Below, one piece after another: positions 10,270 through 19,598 of a DNA stretch of 64,000 nucleotides (within the stretch, counting starts at the first letter, position 1; each line of letters opens with the position of its first letter). Source of the DNA: Ruaniaceae bacterium KH17 (lineage in GTDB: Bacteria > Actinomycetota > Actinomycetes > Actinomycetales > Actinomycetaceae). The notes under the pieces were generated by a model, which was given only the letters and a program-made list of their open reading frames with translations, ran no database searches and had not been told where the DNA came from. The stretch is taken from contig FZQV01000008.1 in NCBI GenBank assembly GCA_900199505.1, positions 22,523 through 86,522 on the forward strand, written 5' to 3'. Both the position numbers and the translations under genes were made by a program.

Positions 10270-11309
10270 CCGAACGTCGCCGCATCGATCACGAAGCGGA
10301 AGCGGACATCCGAGGCGAGCACGCGCGCCCAGGCCTCGTTGATCTGCTCGGCGCCGATGATCTCGACCTCGGGGGCGATGCCATGCTCGGCGCAGAAATC
10401 GAGCATCTCTTGGGTCTCGGCGATGCCGCCGATCGTGGATGCGGCAATCGACCGGCGATTGTTCTGCAGCGTGAACTCCACGATCTCAATAGGCTCTGGC
10501 GAGGCCGCAACGGTGATGAACGTGCCGTCGAGGGCGAGCAGCTTCAGGAACGCGTTCGTGTCGAGCGACTGGCTGATCGTGTTGAGGATAACGTCGAAGC
10601 TGCCCTTGAGTTCGGTGAACGTTGCCGGGTCGCTGGTGGCGTAGTAGTGGCTGGCGCCCATCGCGAGGCCGTCCTCCCGCTTGGAGAGGGTGCGCGAGAG
10701 CACGGTGACCTCGGCGCCGAGCGCGTGCGCAATCTTCACGGCCATGTGGCCAAGCCCGCCCAGCCCGACGACGGCCACTCGCGTTCCGGGGCCCACGTTC
10801 CAGTGGCGAAGGGGCGAGTAGGTGGTGATTCCCGCGCAAAGGAGCGGCGCCACCTTCTCGTACGGGATCGACTCGGGGACACGAAGCACGAAGTCTTCGT
10901 CCACCACGATCTCGGTGGAGTAGCCGCCCTGCGTGATTGTGCCGTCGAGGTCGGTGCCGCCGTAGGTCTGGATGTTCCCCTTCTCGCAGTACTGCTCGAG
11001 GCCCGCACGGCACGCATCGCATTCGCGGCAGGAGTTCACCATGCAACCAACACCCACGCGGTCGCCGACGGCGTGCTTGGTCACTTCGGCACCCACCTCG
11101 GCCACGGTTCCCGCGATCTCGTGGCCCACCGTGAGCGGGTACGTCTGCGGACCCCAGTCGCCGCGGACCGTGTGAATGTCCGAGTGACAGATGCCCGCCC
11201 ACGCGATCGCGATCCGCACATCCTTCGGGCCCACAGCGCGGCGCGTCACCGTGCCCGGCTCGAGCGGGGCCTCCACGGACGGGGCAACAATGGCGGGAAC
11301 GGTGGTCAT
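10266..11309 (-). CDS. zinc-dependent alcohol dehydrogenase (YahK/CAD-like)
   Basis: A 347-residue medium-chain dehydrogenase, probably NADP-linked and acting on aldehydes and alcohols. Catalytic zinc ligands Cys41, His63-Glu64 and Cys158 are present. Structural zinc ligands are Cys94, Cys97, Cys100 and Cys108. The Rossmann motif GLGGLGHMA is at about 182-190. The motif GICHSDIHTVRGDWG is typical of the cinnamyl-alcohol-dehydrogenase/YahK branch. The start has a CTGGAGGA ribosome site. It converges on the glycosidase gene with a 4-nt overlap. Confidence 0.92.
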   Translation of the reverse strand: MTTVPAIVAPSVEAPLEPGTVTRRAVGPKDVRIAIAWAGICHSDIHTVRGDWGPQTYPLTVGHEIAGTVAEVGAEVTKHAVGDRVGVGCMVNSCRECDACRAGLEQYCEKGNIQTYGGTDLDGTITQGGYSTEIVVDEDFVLRVPESIPYEKVAPLLCAGITTYSPLRHWNVGPGTRVAVVGLGGLGHMAVKIAHALGAEVTVLSRTLSKREDGLAMGASHYYATSDPATFTELKGSFDVILNTISQSLDTNAFLKLLALDGTFITVAASPEPIEIVEFTLQNNRRSIAASTIGGIAETQEMLDFCAEHGIAPEVEIIGAEQINEAWARVLASDVRFRFVIDAATFG

Positions 11310-11385
11310 GGGTCCTCCAGAGCGTCGGGCGATTCTTCTCTCCCAGCCTAGTCCTCACCACTGAGCCTGGAAGACATCAGCAGGT

Positions 11386-11644
11386 AAGTTATCCGGCTCT
11401 CCTGACGTATCTGTGGGTTAGTTGCGTCCGGGGAGTGTGGGGCGGTATCCGCCGAGGTGGAGCATGGCGAGTGCGATGAGTGGTTCTGGGCTGTGGAATC
11501 CGAAGGCGATGCGGGTGATGAGTCGGATCTTGGTGTTCACTGATTCGACCAGTCCGTCACCGAGTTCTCGACGCCCAAAGCAGCACGCCATAGTCTGGAG
11601 TCACGCACGCCACCCACAGATACGTCAGGAGAGCCGGAAAACTT
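11386..11644. mobile_element. internally deleted ISL3-family insertion sequence
   Basis: A 259-bp element with terminal inverted repeats at 11393-11418 and 11612-11637 that match perfectly over 26 bp. Allowing one mismatch, the match extends to 33 bp (11386-11418 / 11612-11644). The repeats contain GGCTCTCCTGACGTATCTG, and the body encodes only the C-terminal end of an ISL3-type transposase. No 8-bp target duplication is evident next to either end. The whole gap 11310-11700 holds nothing else recognisable. It is non-autonomous but could be moved by a full-length relative. Confidence 0.8.
11418..11591 (-). pseudogene. ISL3-family transposase, C-terminal remnant
   Basis: Leftward translation ends with GDGLVESVNTKIRLITRIAF, GFHSPEPLIALAMLHLGGY and PTLPGRN before a TAA at 11418-11420. 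This is the usual C-terminus of ISL3-family DDE transposases (LVES-NTKIRL, AFGF-SPE-LIALAML). Only about 50 recognisable residues survive and the catalytic core is missing. The TAA lies at the inner edge of the left terminal repeat, as in intact elements. Confidence 0.8.
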
Positions 11645-11700
11645 CGACAAGGCTTGCGTGGTTTCGTCTCGCTGCGCTCGCTCTACCCAAAGCAGCCAGG

Positions 11701-12498
11701 TCAGTGCTGGGCGGCGGCTGAGGCGTAGAGGCAGACGGCGGCCGCTGCCGCCACGTTGAGCGACTCGGCCTTGCCGAAGAGCGGGATCGAGGCAGTCGCG
11801 TCGCAGGCCGCAAGTTCATCGTCGGAGATGCCGTGCGCCTCATTGCCGAACACCCAGGCGGTCGGCTCCGCCAGCCAAGGAGCGCCCTCGAGCACATTGA
11901 GGGAGCCACCGCCGTCGGCAGCAATCACCGCGAGCCCGGCCGCATGGGCAGCAGCTGCGGCCTCGTCGAAGGACACGCCCGTCACGATCGGCAGGTGGAA
12001 AAGCGAACCGGTCGTGGCCCGCACTACTTTGGGGTTCGTCACCTCGGCGCTCCCCGAGCACACGACGACGGCGTCCGCACCCGCAGCATCGGCGATCCGA
12101 ATCAGGGTGCCCAGGTTTCCAGGGTCCGAGGCTTGCGGCAGCAGCATGACCAGCCGCGCGCCGTCGAGCACATCCAGACCCACGGCAGCAGGAATCCGAG
12201 CTACCGCGAGCAGCCCTTGTGCGTCCCCGCTCATCGCGGCGATCACCTCACGCGTGGCCAGGTGGACATACAGACCAGCCTCCCGCGCGGCGAGCACTGT
12301 CAAATCATTCGCGAGATCCACGGCAACGTAGAGATCTCGCACGAGTTCGGGCGCGTGCGCCACGAGTTCGCTGACGGCTCCGGGCCCCTCCACGAGAAAC
12401 TGCCGGTGCCGGGAACGCGCCGAGCGCCCGGAGAGGGAAGCCACCTTCTTCACGCGATCGGCGTGAACGTTGGCGAGCATCTCCGGGCGCTCGGTCAT
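11701..12498 (-). CDS. TrmH/SpoU-family RNA 2'-O-methyltransferase
   Basis: A 265-residue SPOUT methyltransferase acting on rRNA or tRNA ribose with S-adenosylmethionine. An N-terminal substrate-binding part (FLVEGPGAVSEL) is followed by the three knot motifs: DPGNLGTLIR, WVFGNEAHGIS and SIPLFGKAESLNVAAAAAV. It follows rplT by 15 nt in the infC-rpmI-rplT operon, which is a common actinobacterial arrangement. The modified position cannot be told from sequence. The ISL3 remnant lies just past its 3' end. Confidence 0.9.
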   Translation of the reverse strand: MTERPEMLANVHADRVKKVASLSGRSARSRHRQFLVEGPGAVSELVAHAPELVRDLYVAVDLANDLTVLAAREAGLYVHLATREVIAAMSGDAQGLLAVARIPAAVGLDVLDGARLVMLLPQASDPGNLGTLIRIADAAGADAVVVCSGSAEVTNPKVVRATTGSLFHLPIVTGVSFDEAAAAAHAAGLAVIAADGGGSLNVLEGAPWLAEPTAWVFGNEAHGISDDELAACDATASIPLFGKAESLNVAAAAAVCLYASAAAQH

Positions 12499-12513
12499 GA
12501 GTGTGCGTAGAAC

Positions 12514-12894
12514 CTACGCCGCGGGGGCGTTGACGTCCTCCGGCAGAGCCTTCTTCGCGGCCTCAACGAGGACCGAGAACGCGGCCGGGTCGTTGACGGC
12601 GAGATCGGACATCATGCGACGGTCCACCTCGATGCCGGCGAGCTTGAGGCCCTGGATGAAACGGTTGTAGGTCATGCCCTCGGCGCGGACAGCGGCATTG
12701 ATGCGCTGGATCCACAGCTTGCGGAACTCGCCCTTCTTGTCCTTGCGGTGGTCGTAGGAGTAGACGCCCGAGTGCAGGGTCTGCTCCTTCGCCTTGCGGT
12801 ACAGGCGCGAACGCTGACCGCGGTAGCCCGAGGCCTGCTCGAGAACTGAACGACGCTTCTTCTTGGCGTTAACTGAACGCTTTACACGTGCCAT
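12514..12894 (-). CDS. rplT: 50S ribosomal protein L20
   Basis: A 126-residue, Lys/Arg-rich L20. It starts [20 protein letters not shown] and contains the conserved [16 protein letters not shown] and [11 protein letters not shown] segments. L20 binds 23S rRNA early in large-subunit assembly and in some bacteria represses its own infC-rpmI-rplT messenger. The gene follows rpmI by 11 nt. The structured leader ahead of infC is a candidate target for such feedback, but this is not shown by the sequence. Confidence 0.98.
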   Translation of the reverse strand: MARVKRSVNAKKKRRSVLEQASGYRGQRSRLYRKAKEQTLHSGVYSYDHRKDKKGEFRKLWIQRINAAVRAEGMTYNRFIQGLKLAGIEVDRRMMSDLAVNDPAAFSVLVEAAKKALPEDVNAPAA

Positions 12895-12905
12895 GAGTGT
12901 TCCCC

Positions 12906-13100
12906 TTAGATTCCCAGCAGCTTCTTGGCTGTCTTACGGTCGCCGCCGAGCAGTTCCTTCTCCTGGGAGAGGCTGCGCTTGCGCTTGGACGACTTGTGCT
13001 CGAGCAGGTGGCGCTTGTTGCGCTGCTCGTGCATGATCTTGCCGCTTCCAGTCACCTTGAAGCGCTTCTTCGCACCGGAGTGCGTCTTGTTCTTGGGCAT
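12906..13100 (-). CDS. rpmI: 50S ribosomal protein L35
   Basis: A 64-residue basic protein with the L35 pattern [20 protein letters not shown] and [12 protein letters not shown]. Length is normal. It lies between infC and rplT in the usual order, with an AAAAGGA ribosome site ahead of the ATG. Confidence 0.97.
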   Translation of the reverse strand: MPKNKTHSGAKKRFKVTGSGKIMHEQRNKRHLLEHKSSKRKRSLSQEKELLGGDRKTAKKLLGI

Positions 13101-13118
13101 CTCGTGTCCTTTTCCTTA

Positions 13119-13712
13119 TTACTCAGCCGTGGGCTTCTCGGCCTCTGCGGCCTCGGCCTCGCGGGCCTCGCGCCTGCGGCGCTGCTCGCTCTTGGCCTGG
13201 GTCTTCTTCTTCAGCGGTCCGATCACCATCGTCATGTTGCGGCCGTCAAGGCGCGGCTGCGACTCAACGGTGCCGTACTCGGCGATGTCCTCCGCGAGGC
13301 GCTGCAGGAGCCGCGCACCCATTTCGGGGCGGGACTGCTCGCGACCGCGGAACATGATCATGACCTTGACCTTGTCGCCACCTTCGAGGAAGCGAACCAC
13401 ATGGCCCTTCTTGGTCTCGAAGTCGTGGTCGTCGATCTTGAGGCGGAACCGGATCTCCTTGAGCTGCGTGTTCGCCTGATTACGGCGGGCATCGCGTGCC
13501 TTCATGGCCGACTCGTACTTGAACTTGCCGTAATCCATGAGGCGGGCAACCGGCGGCTTAGCCTCCGGGGCAACCTCGACCAGGTCGAGATCGGCGTCGG
13601 CAGCGAGGCGAAGGGCCTCCTCGATACGGACGATGCCAACCTGCTCGCCCGAGGGTCCCACGAGGCGTACCTCGGGGACTCGAATCCGATCATTGATGCG
13701 GGGTTCGCTGAT
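13119..13712 (-). CDS. infC: translation initiation factor IF-3, ATC start
   Basis: IF-3 (197 residues from this start) with the N-terminal domain [17 protein letters not shown], a linker, and the C-terminal domain carrying [12 protein letters not shown]. It ends in an acidic/basic tail. The start is assigned to ATC at 13710-13712 because homologous sequence begins exactly there and AAGGAGA lies 8 nt upstream (13721-13727). No ATG, GTG or TTG lies between that ribosome site and the domain. The nearest upstream ATG frame passes through the attenuator hairpin. Rare AUU/AUC/AUA starts are known for infC and make it sensitive to IF-3 itself. Confidence 0.93.
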   Translation of the reverse strand: MSEPRINDRIRVPEVRLVGPSGEQVGIVRIEEALRLAADADLDLVEVAPEAKPPVARLMDYGKFKYESAMKARDARRNQANTQLKEIRFRLKIDDHDFETKKGHVVRFLEGGDKVKVMIMFRGREQSRPEMGARLLQRLAEDIAEYGTVESQPRLDGRNMTMVIGPLKKKTQAKSEQRRRREAREAEAAEAEKPTAE

Positions 13713-13766
13713 GAGAGAACTCTCCTTGTTTCGTTGTCTGTGGCTAGCACAGGGTTGTCCGCGCAT

Positions 13767-13893
13767 AAAAAAACCCGTGCGCGGTTGCGACACGGAACAG
13801 GACTCACGAGGAGCCCGTGACCTAGAACCCGGCCCCCGTGAGGGAACCTAGGTGGGAGTGATCCGCTTCGCATGATACGCCGGGTGGCGTATC
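13767..13893 (-). promoter_or_regulatory. structured infC leader with attenuator-like hairpin
   Basis: Four foldable segments precede infC. In transcription order: a perfect 8-bp stem (GATACGCC/GGCGTATC, 13874-13893); a stem CCTAG/CTAGG plus CCC/GGG (13821-13852); a TCACG/CGTGA hairpin (13804-13820); and a CCGTG...CACGG stem followed by seven T (13767-13795), which resembles an intrinsic terminator. CACGGG occurs in the two inner segments and in the terminator, so CCGTG can pair upstream or downstream. The first stem may instead end the his operon transcript. Ligand unknown; L20 or IF-3 feedback is one option. Confidence 0.55.
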
Positions 13894-13943
13894 TGGCCGA
13901 GCACAATGCTACCAGAGGCCGACGGCGATGGGTGGGGCCGCGC

Positions 13944-14702
13944 TTACTCGGGCAGTGACGTTGGATACAGTTCGATCGAATCGACACGCTCGCGGAGCAG
14001 TTCCGCCGCCCCAATCGCCTCTGAGGCGCGCGTGATCGCCGAACGCAACTGACCGGCATCGAGACCGCGGCGGAGCGCCAGCACGATCCGCACCTCCGTG
14101 GACTGGCCCACCTCGACGCGAGCCGCGCCCACCTCTTCGATCCCCACGAGCGAGGAAATCACGGCGTTGGTGACCTCGGGGTCCTCCCACGCTGGAATCC
14201 ACGGGACCTCGTTCGCCAGGGCCAAGGTGGCTGGCCTTCCGATCAGGACGGCCTCGTCGTCGGGATCGAGCAGCAGCATGTGGATGCCCGAGTTCAGGGC
14301 CGTGCGGGCCGCTCCCACGCCGTAGACGGGCACAGGCCGCGCCTCGGCGTTCCACGCAGTCATTGCCGGGAACGAACTAAAGACCGGCAGCGCGTGCCGC
14401 CCATCGCCCACCTCCACGGTGATCATGGGCGGCGGATCGCAATCCTCCTCGTGCTCGCCATTCGGCCCCACATAGGACGGGCGCTCGTGCGGCATCATCG
14501 GCACCAGCACGCGGGAGGACCCCAACACGCTCACGACGGCGGGGGTGCGCCCAGGCGGGGCAACCTCCTTGGCGGCGGTGATGGCGGGTGGTTGCGTGCC
14601 GTCATCGTTCGAGAACGGGTTCGGCGCCAGCTTCGGGTTGTTCTTCAGCGGCGTGGGCGGCACGGGTGCCGCGACCTCCGCGGGGATGCCAAGCTCAGCC
14701 AT
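13944..14702 (-). CDS. SseB-family protein
   Basis: A 252-residue cytoplasmic protein resembling the SseB N-terminal domain family: [11 protein letters not shown], then [14 protein letters not shown], then [21 protein letters not shown] Pro-rich low-complexity stretch lies near residues 10-45. It starts at an ATG overlapping the priA stop by 8 nt and is the last gene of the his operon. The frame extends upstream inside priA, which I reject. SseB-like proteins are of unclear function; position after priA suggests no specific enzymatic step. Confidence 0.82.
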   Translation of the reverse strand: MAELGIPAEVAAPVPPTPLKNNPKLAPNPFSNDDGTQPPAITAAKEVAPPGRTPAVVSVLGSSRVLVPMMPHERPSYVGPNGEHEEDCDPPPMITVEVGDGRHALPVFSSFPAMTAWNAEARPVPVYGVGAARTALNSGIHMLLLDPDDEAVLIGRPATLALANEVPWIPAWEDPEVTNAVISSLVGIEEVGAARVEVGQSTEVRIVLALRRGLDAGQLRSAITRASEAIGAAELLRERVDSIELYPTSLPE

Positions 14703-15417
14703 TAGCCACCTCCAGGGCCTCCTCGAGCGTGAATCGACCGGCGTAGAGCGCCTTGCCCACGATCGCTCCCTCGATGCCCTGCGGCACGAGCGCCGCGAGC
14801 TGGGCGATGTCATCGAGGTTCGAGATACCGCCGGAGGCCACTACGGGCGCGCCGGTCTTCGAGGCAACCTCCACGAGCAGGTCCACGTTTGGGCCGCGTA
14901 GCGTACCGTCCTTGGTCACGTCCGTGACCACGTAGCGCGAGCAGCCGTCCTTCTCCAGGCGGTCCAGGACCTCCCAGAGATCGCCGCCCTCGCGTGTCCA
15001 GCCGCGCGCTGCGAGCGTTGTGCCGCGAACATCGAGCCCCACGGCCACGCGGTCGCCGAACTCGCCGATCGCCCGCGAGGTCCACTCGGGGTCCTCGAGC
15101 GCGGCGGTGCCGAGGTTCACGCGCGCGGCGCCCGAACCGAGAGCGCGGCGCAGCGACTCGTCATCACGGATACCACCTGAGAGCTCCACCTTTACGCCGA
15201 GCTCGCCCACGATGCGCGCGAGCAGTTCGGCGTTCGAGCCGCGGCCAAAAGCCGCATCGAGGTCCACGAGGTGGATCCACTCGGCGCCCGCATCCACCCA
15301 CGCCTGGGCGGCGGCCATCGGATCGCCGTAGCCCGTCTCGGTGCCGGCCTCTCCTTGGGTGAGGCGGACGGCCTGGCCGTCGACGACGTCGACCGCGGGC
15401 AGCAGAACGAGAGACAT
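14695..15417 (-). CDS. priA: PriA-type phosphoribosyl isomerase (HisA/TrpF)
   Basis: A (beta/alpha)8-barrel isomerase of 240 residues for ProFAR in histidine synthesis; actinobacterial PriA also converts PRA in tryptophan synthesis. Catalytic Asp10 (LLPAVDVV) and Asp170 ([13 protein letters not shown]) are present, as is the PriA-type loop [14 protein letters not shown] with Trp140. These favour the dual-function enzyme over plain HisA. It lies between hisH and the SseB-like gene. No trpF is in the window, so dual use fits but is not proven. Confidence 0.93.
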   Translation of the reverse strand: MSLVLLPAVDVVDGQAVRLTQGEAGTETGYGDPMAAAQAWVDAGAEWIHLVDLDAAFGRGSNAELLARIVGELGVKVELSGGIRDDESLRRALGSGAARVNLGTAALEDPEWTSRAIGEFGDRVAVGLDVRGTTLAARGWTREGGDLWEVLDRLEKDGCSRYVVTDVTKDGTLRGPNVDLLVEVASKTGAPVVASGGISNLDDIAQLAALVPQGIEGAIVGKALYAGRFTLEEALEVANG

Positions 15418-15435
15418 GGTGACCTTTCGGGGTAC

Positions 15436-16065
15436 TTACAGGGTGCCGATCCAGTTTGCCAGGAGCTGCGCCCCGGCATCGCCGGACTTCTCAGGGTGGA
15501 ACTGGGTGGCCGCCAGCGGCCCGTTTTCGACGGCGGCCACGAAGTCCACGCCGTGCGTGGCCCAGGTGGCACGCGGCGGATTGGTGGGCCCCACCATTCC
15601 TTCGGCCGGATCCGTGAGGACGCCGTAGGAGTGGACGAAGTAGAAGCGTTCGTTGCGAACGCCGTCGAACAGGATCGAGTTCTCAGGTGGGCGCACCTCG
15701 GACCAGCCCATGTGCGGCACCACCGGGGCATCGAGGCGCACCACGTCACCGTGCCACTCGCCGAGGCCCGGCGTCACACGGCCGTGCTCGTGGCCGGAAT
15801 CGAAGAGCACCTGGAGGCCCACGCAGATCCCGAGCACCGGGCGGCCGCCCGCAAGCCGGCGGTCGATCAGGCGCGGTGCGTCAACGGCGCGCAAGCCTTT
15901 CATCACCGCGTCGAAGGCGCCCACACCGGGCACCACGAGTCCATCGCATTCGCCGACGGCGTTCGGATCGGCCGTGAGCTCTACGGTGGCACCCACGCGC
16001 TCGAGCGCGCGCACGGCGGAGCGAACGTTGCCCGATCCGTAATCGAGCACCACAACGTTTGGCAC
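15436..16065 (-). CDS. hisH: imidazole glycerol phosphate synthase, glutaminase subunit
   Basis: Class I glutamine amidotransferase of 209 residues that supplies ammonia to HisF. The nucleophile is Cys81 ([11 protein letters not shown]), and His190 and Glu192 (QFHPEKSG) complete the triad. The N-terminus [13 protein letters not shown] is typical of HisH. It overlaps the preceding unknown gene by 1 nt. No hisF lies in this operon; it must be elsewhere. Confidence 0.96.
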   Translation of the reverse strand: MPNVVVLDYGSGNVRSAVRALERVGATVELTADPNAVGECDGLVVPGVGAFDAVMKGLRAVDAPRLIDRRLAGGRPVLGICVGLQVLFDSGHEHGRVTPGLGEWHGDVVRLDAPVVPHMGWSEVRPPENSILFDGVRNERFYFVHSYGVLTDPAEGMVGPTNPPRATWATHGVDFVAAVENGPLAATQFHPEKSGDAGAQLLANWIGTL

Positions 16066-16574
16066 TACTTCTTCCTCTTCTTCAGCCCGCGCGTGAACAT
16101 GCGTGTGGCCTTCCAGCGTGGCAGGGTGGAGGTGTCGATGAGGTCCAGATCGTCGATGCTCGTCTCGCCGATCAGGAAGTCCTCCACGTTCGAGTCGATC
16201 GATGCCACCACGAGTCCAGGTGCGATGGATTCCTCGGGATCGTCATCTTTGATCCGCCAGGCCTCCATGGTCCCATCGGTGCCCGGATTGAGCGTGGAGA
16301 CGAGTAACACCACTTCGGTGTGAATAAGGTGTGTGAGCGAGCGCGCGAGGCTCGCGGCCTCCTCAGGTGCGGCGCCCGTGAGTGCCGCGAACGGGTCCAC
16401 GTCCTCGCCCAGCTCCATCACCACGGCCGCGCCAGTACTGGACGCAAGCACGCGCGTTTTCAGGTCGGAGAGTGCGGCGAGCCCAGCGAGCGCCTCCCCC
16501 GAGGCGACCGGGGTCAGCACGCACGCCACACGGCGCGGGCCAATGCTCGCAACGAGTTCGTCGAACTCGTCCAC
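16065..16574 (-). CDS. unknown protein embedded in the his operon
   Basis: I do not recognise this 169-residue protein. It starts at GTG two nt after the hisB stop and its end overlaps hisH by 1 nt, so it is translated as part of the operon. It is acidic for most of its length, with alternating hydrophobic strands ([32 protein letters not shown]), and ends in a very basic tail RGLKKRKK. No signal peptide, membrane segment or catalytic motif is visible. A structural or regulatory role in histidine synthesis is possible. Confidence 0.8.
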   Translation of the reverse strand: MDEFDELVASIGPRRVACVLTPVASGEALAGLAALSDLKTRVLASSTGAAVVMELGEDVDPFAALTGAAPEEAASLARSLTHLIHTEVVLLVSTLNPGTDGTMEAWRIKDDDPEESIAPGLVVASIDSNVEDFLIGETSIDDLDLIDTSTLPRWKATRMFTRGLKKRKK

Positions 16575-16576
16575 CG

Positions 16577-17173
16577 TTACAGGGCTCCCTTGGTCGAGGG
16601 AATCCCCTCAACACGCGGGTCGGGAGCCACGGCCGCACGTAGTGCCCGCGCGAGCGCCTTGAACTGCGCCTCCACGATGTGGTGCGGGTCCCGACCGGCG
16701 AGCACGGTGACGTGCAGGCAGATGCCGGCATTCAACGCGAGAGACTCGAAGACGTGCCGCGTGAGCGCTCCCGTGTAGTGCCCGCCGATCAGGTGGTACT
16801 CCTGGCCCTCGGGCTCGCCCGTGTGCACAACGTAAGGCCGCCCGGCCACGTCCACGACGGCGCACGCGAGCGCCTCGTCCAGCGGCACGGTGGCGTCGCC
16901 AAAGCGCGAGATCCCGGCCTTGTCGCCGAGCGCCTCTCGCAGGGCCTGTCCGAGGCAGATCGCGGTGTCCTCCACGGTGTGGTGCACGTCGATTTCGGTG
17001 TCCCCCGTGGCGCGCACGGTGATGTCGATCAGCGAGTGCTTGGCGAGCGCCGTCAGCATGTGGTCGTAGAACGGCACGGTGGTGGAGATATCCGCGCGGC
17101 CGGAACCGTCGAGGTTGATCTCAACGGTCACGTTCGATTCGCTCGTGACGCGCTCAATGCGTGCAGTCCTCAT
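16577..17173 (-). CDS. hisB: imidazoleglycerol-phosphate dehydratase
   Basis: Monofunctional HisB of 198 residues, catalysing the sixth step of histidine synthesis. Both metal-binding repeats are visible: [14 protein letters not shown] and [17 protein letters not shown], plus [13 protein letters not shown]. The ATG at 17173 overlaps the hisC stop as ATGA; the longer frame upstream lies inside hisC. There is no phosphatase domain of the enterobacterial fusion type. Confidence 0.97.
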   Translation of the reverse strand: MRTARIERVTSESNVTVEINLDGSGRADISTTVPFYDHMLTALAKHSLIDITVRATGDTEIDVHHTVEDTAICLGQALREALGDKAGISRFGDATVPLDEALACAVVDVAGRPYVVHTGEPEGQEYHLIGGHYTGALTRHVFESLALNAGICLHVTVLAGRDPHHIVEAQFKALARALRAAVAPDPRVEGIPSTKGAL

Positions 17174-18267
17174 GTGACCTCCAATAGTGCGGTGCGGAAC
17201 GCAGCCATTTCCTCGGGTGACCCAACCGTAACCCGCAGATGTCCCGGCGGCCCCACCTCGCGAATGAGAATACCGCGTGCGAGCAGTTCGTCCCACACCT
17301 TGCGGCGGTCGTCGAGCGGTCCGAAGAGCACGAAGTTCGCGTCCGACGGCGCCGGGCTGAAGCCGTTTTCCACCAGCCACTCGACCAGTTGGTCGCGTTC
17401 GGCGCGCAACGAGGCGATCTGCGCCATCAGCGTCTCCGAGTGCGAGAGAGCCGCCCGCGCGACCGCCTGAGTGAAGGCCGAGAGGTGATACGGCAACCGC
17501 ACCACGGTGAGCGCATCCACCACGGGCCGCTGTGCGGCGAGGTAGCCGAGCCGGAGCCCGGCCATGCCGAACGCCTTGGACATGGTTCGCGTGACCACGA
17601 GGTGCGGGTAGACCTCACGCAGTGCGAGCGCCGAGGGCGTATCGGCACGCCGGAACTCGCCGTAGGCCTCGTCGATCACCACCACGGTGTCGGTTCCCTC
17701 GGGACCGGCCCCGCGCGCGGCCTCGGCGATCGCCTCAATCTCTGCGAGGCTCAGCGCCGTCCCAGTCGGGTTGTTCGGCGAGGCCAGCAGCACCACCGAG
17801 GGCGAGAGTTCGGCGATCGCGGCGAGGGCCGCGTCGCGATCGATCGTGAAGTCCGCGCGGCGCGGGAGCGTACGCCATTCCGTGAGCGAGTCCCGCGCGT
17901 ACTCGGGGTACATCGAGTAGGTGGGATCGAAACCGAGCGCGATCCGGCCCGGCCCGCCGAACGCCGTCAGCAAGTGCAGCATGATCTCGTTCGAACCATT
18001 CCCCGCCCAGATCTGCTCGGCAGGAATCTCGACGCCAGATTCCTTCAGGAGGTATGCGGCGAGATCGCGGCGTAACTCCATGAAGTCGCGGTCCGGGTAT
18101 CGGTTGGCGCCGAGCGCGGCTTGGGCGGCGGCGTCGGCGATATCCCGCACCACCTCAGGGGCGGGCGCATACGGGTTCTCGTTGACGTTCAAGATCACGG
18201 GCACGTCGATCTGGGGTGCGCCGTAGGGCTCGAAGCCCTCGAGGTCCTTGCGGAGGGGAAGCGTCAC
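17170..18267 (-). CDS. hisC: histidinol-phosphate aminotransferase
   Basis: Fold-type I PLP enzyme of 365 residues. Visible are [12 protein letters not shown], the SPNNPTGT loop, [10 protein letters not shown], and the Schiff-base Lys231 in [16 protein letters not shown]. It transfers the amino group from glutamate to imidazole acetol phosphate. It overlaps hisD by 4 nt and hisB by 4 nt. Confidence 0.96.
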   Translation of the reverse strand: MTLPLRKDLEGFEPYGAPQIDVPVILNVNENPYAPAPEVVRDIADAAAQAALGANRYPDRDFMELRRDLAAYLLKESGVEIPAEQIWAGNGSNEIMLHLLTAFGGPGRIALGFDPTYSMYPEYARDSLTEWRTLPRRADFTIDRDAALAAIAELSPSVVLLASPNNPTGTALSLAEIEAIAEAARGAGPEGTDTVVVIDEAYGEFRRADTPSALALREVYPHLVVTRTMSKAFGMAGLRLGYLAAQRPVVDALTVVRLPYHLSAFTQAVARAALSHSETLMAQIASLRAERDQLVEWLVENGFSPAPSDANFVLFGPLDDRRKVWDELLARGILIREVGPPGHLRVTVGSPEEMAAFRTALLEVT

Positions 18268-19538
18268 GCGTCACCTCGCACTCGTGCCGCGAAGCCGTGC
18301 GCAGGCAGATTCTCCGCCTCGGCGAGAGCCGTGAGTGGATCAGTGACCTTCGCGAGCGCGGCGCGATCGTACTCGATCACCTGCACGGGCTTGATGTAGC
18401 TCATCGCCGAGAGCCCGGCCGCGAACCGTGCCGTACCGCCGGTGGGCAGCACGTGATTCGAGCCCGAGATGTAGTCGCCGAGCGGCACCGGACTATACGG
18501 GCCCACGAAGATCGCACCGGCGTTGTGGATGCGGCGCGAGACCGCTGCGGCGTCGGCCGTCTGGATCTCGAGGTGCTCGGCCGCGTAAGCGTTGGCGGCG
18601 TCGATCGACTCATCGAGGTTCGCGGTCAGGACTATTCCGGACTGCGAACCGCCGAGCGCCGTCGAGATCCGCTCCGAGTGCGTCATCTGCGGCACGAGCT
18701 CGGCCAGCGCGGCCTCGACTGCGTCCGCGAGCTCCACGCTGTGTGTGATCAGCACCGAGGCGGCGGCGGGATCGTGCTCGGCCTGCGAGATCAGGTCCGC
18801 TGCCACGTACCGCGGATCGGCCGTCGCATCCGCGATGATCGCGATCTCGGTGGTGCCGGCCTCCGCGTCGATGCCCACGGTGCCCATCACGGCGCGCTTA
18901 GCGGCGGCCACGTAGATGTTGCCGGGGCCGGTGACCACGTCCACGGGGACGCACTCCCCCGCGCCATAGGCAAACATGGCGATGGCGCTCGCGCCGCCCG
19001 CGGCGTAGACCTCGTCCACGCCGAGTAGCGCGCAAGTGGCGAGGATGGTGGGGTGCACGCTCCCGAACTCGCGCTGAACCGGCGAGGCGACCGCGAGCGA
19101 GGCGACACCAGCGGCCTGCGCCGCCACCACATTCATCACCACGGATGAGGGGTACACGGCGAGCCCGCCGGGCACGTACAGACCCACGCGCTGCACGGGA
19201 ACCCAGCGCTGCGTGATCGTGCCGCCGGGAATGATCTCGGTGACGGTCTCGGGCGGAACCTGGACGCCGTGGCCGGCGCGGGCGTGCGCGATCGAGATCT
19301 CGAGGGCCTCACGAACGGCCGAGTCGAGCGTGGCCAATGCGGAGTCGAGTTCTGCCTGCGGCACTCGCAGCGTTGCCGGGCGGACGCCGTCGAACTTTTC
19401 GGAGGACTCCATGACGGCGTCCTCTCCGCGATGGCGCACGTCCTCGATGAGCGGGCCGACGGCGTCCAGCGCGCCAGCGATGTCGAGTCCAGCCCGCGGG
19501 AGGGCCATTCCGGGTGAATAGGTGAGACGCCGAAGCAT
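18264..19538 (-). CDS. hisD: histidinol dehydrogenase
   Basis: NAD- and zinc-dependent enzyme of 424 residues for the last two oxidation steps of histidine synthesis. Signatures include [32 protein letters not shown], the catalytic Glu-His pair in AAEHLEIQT, and [15 protein letters not shown]. It opens the his operon. TAGACT (19545-19550) stands exactly 6 nt before the ATG with no ribosome site, so the operon messenger is probably leaderless at this end. dnaE lies upstream on the same strand, 60 nt away. Confidence 0.97.
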   Translation of the reverse strand: MLRRLTYSPGMALPRAGLDIAGALDAVGPLIEDVRHRGEDAVMESSEKFDGVRPATLRVPQAELDSALATLDSAVREALEISIAHARAGHGVQVPPETVTEIIPGGTITQRWVPVQRVGLYVPGGLAVYPSSVVMNVVAAQAAGVASLAVASPVQREFGSVHPTILATCALLGVDEVYAAGGASAIAMFAYGAGECVPVDVVTGPGNIYVAAAKRAVMGTVGIDAEAGTTEIAIIADATADPRYVAADLISQAEHDPAAASVLITHSVELADAVEAALAELVPQMTHSERISTALGGSQSGIVLTANLDESIDAANAYAAEHLEIQTADAAAVSRRIHNAGAIFVGPYSPVPLGDYISGSNHVLPTGGTARFAAGLSAMSYIKPVQVIEYDRAALAKVTDPLTALAEAENLPAHGFAARVRGDA

Positions 19539-19598
19539 GTGCCAAGTCTATGGTGCCTCGCGCGCGGCCCGGGTGCCCGTCCAGTTATCCGGACACCG

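Noticed and set aside
11645..11700. 8-bp target duplication flanking the ISL3 remnant
   Set aside because: The 8-mers next to the two ends differ; the similarity beyond the core is inverted, not direct.
13713..13793. Upstream start for infC
   Set aside because: It would place the attenuator hairpin and ribosome site inside the gene and adds residues absent from IF-3 proteins.
15271..16323. Long rightward frame opposite hisH and priA
   Set aside because: It is antisense to two well-supported his genes, has composition typical of a high-GC shadow frame and no family motif.
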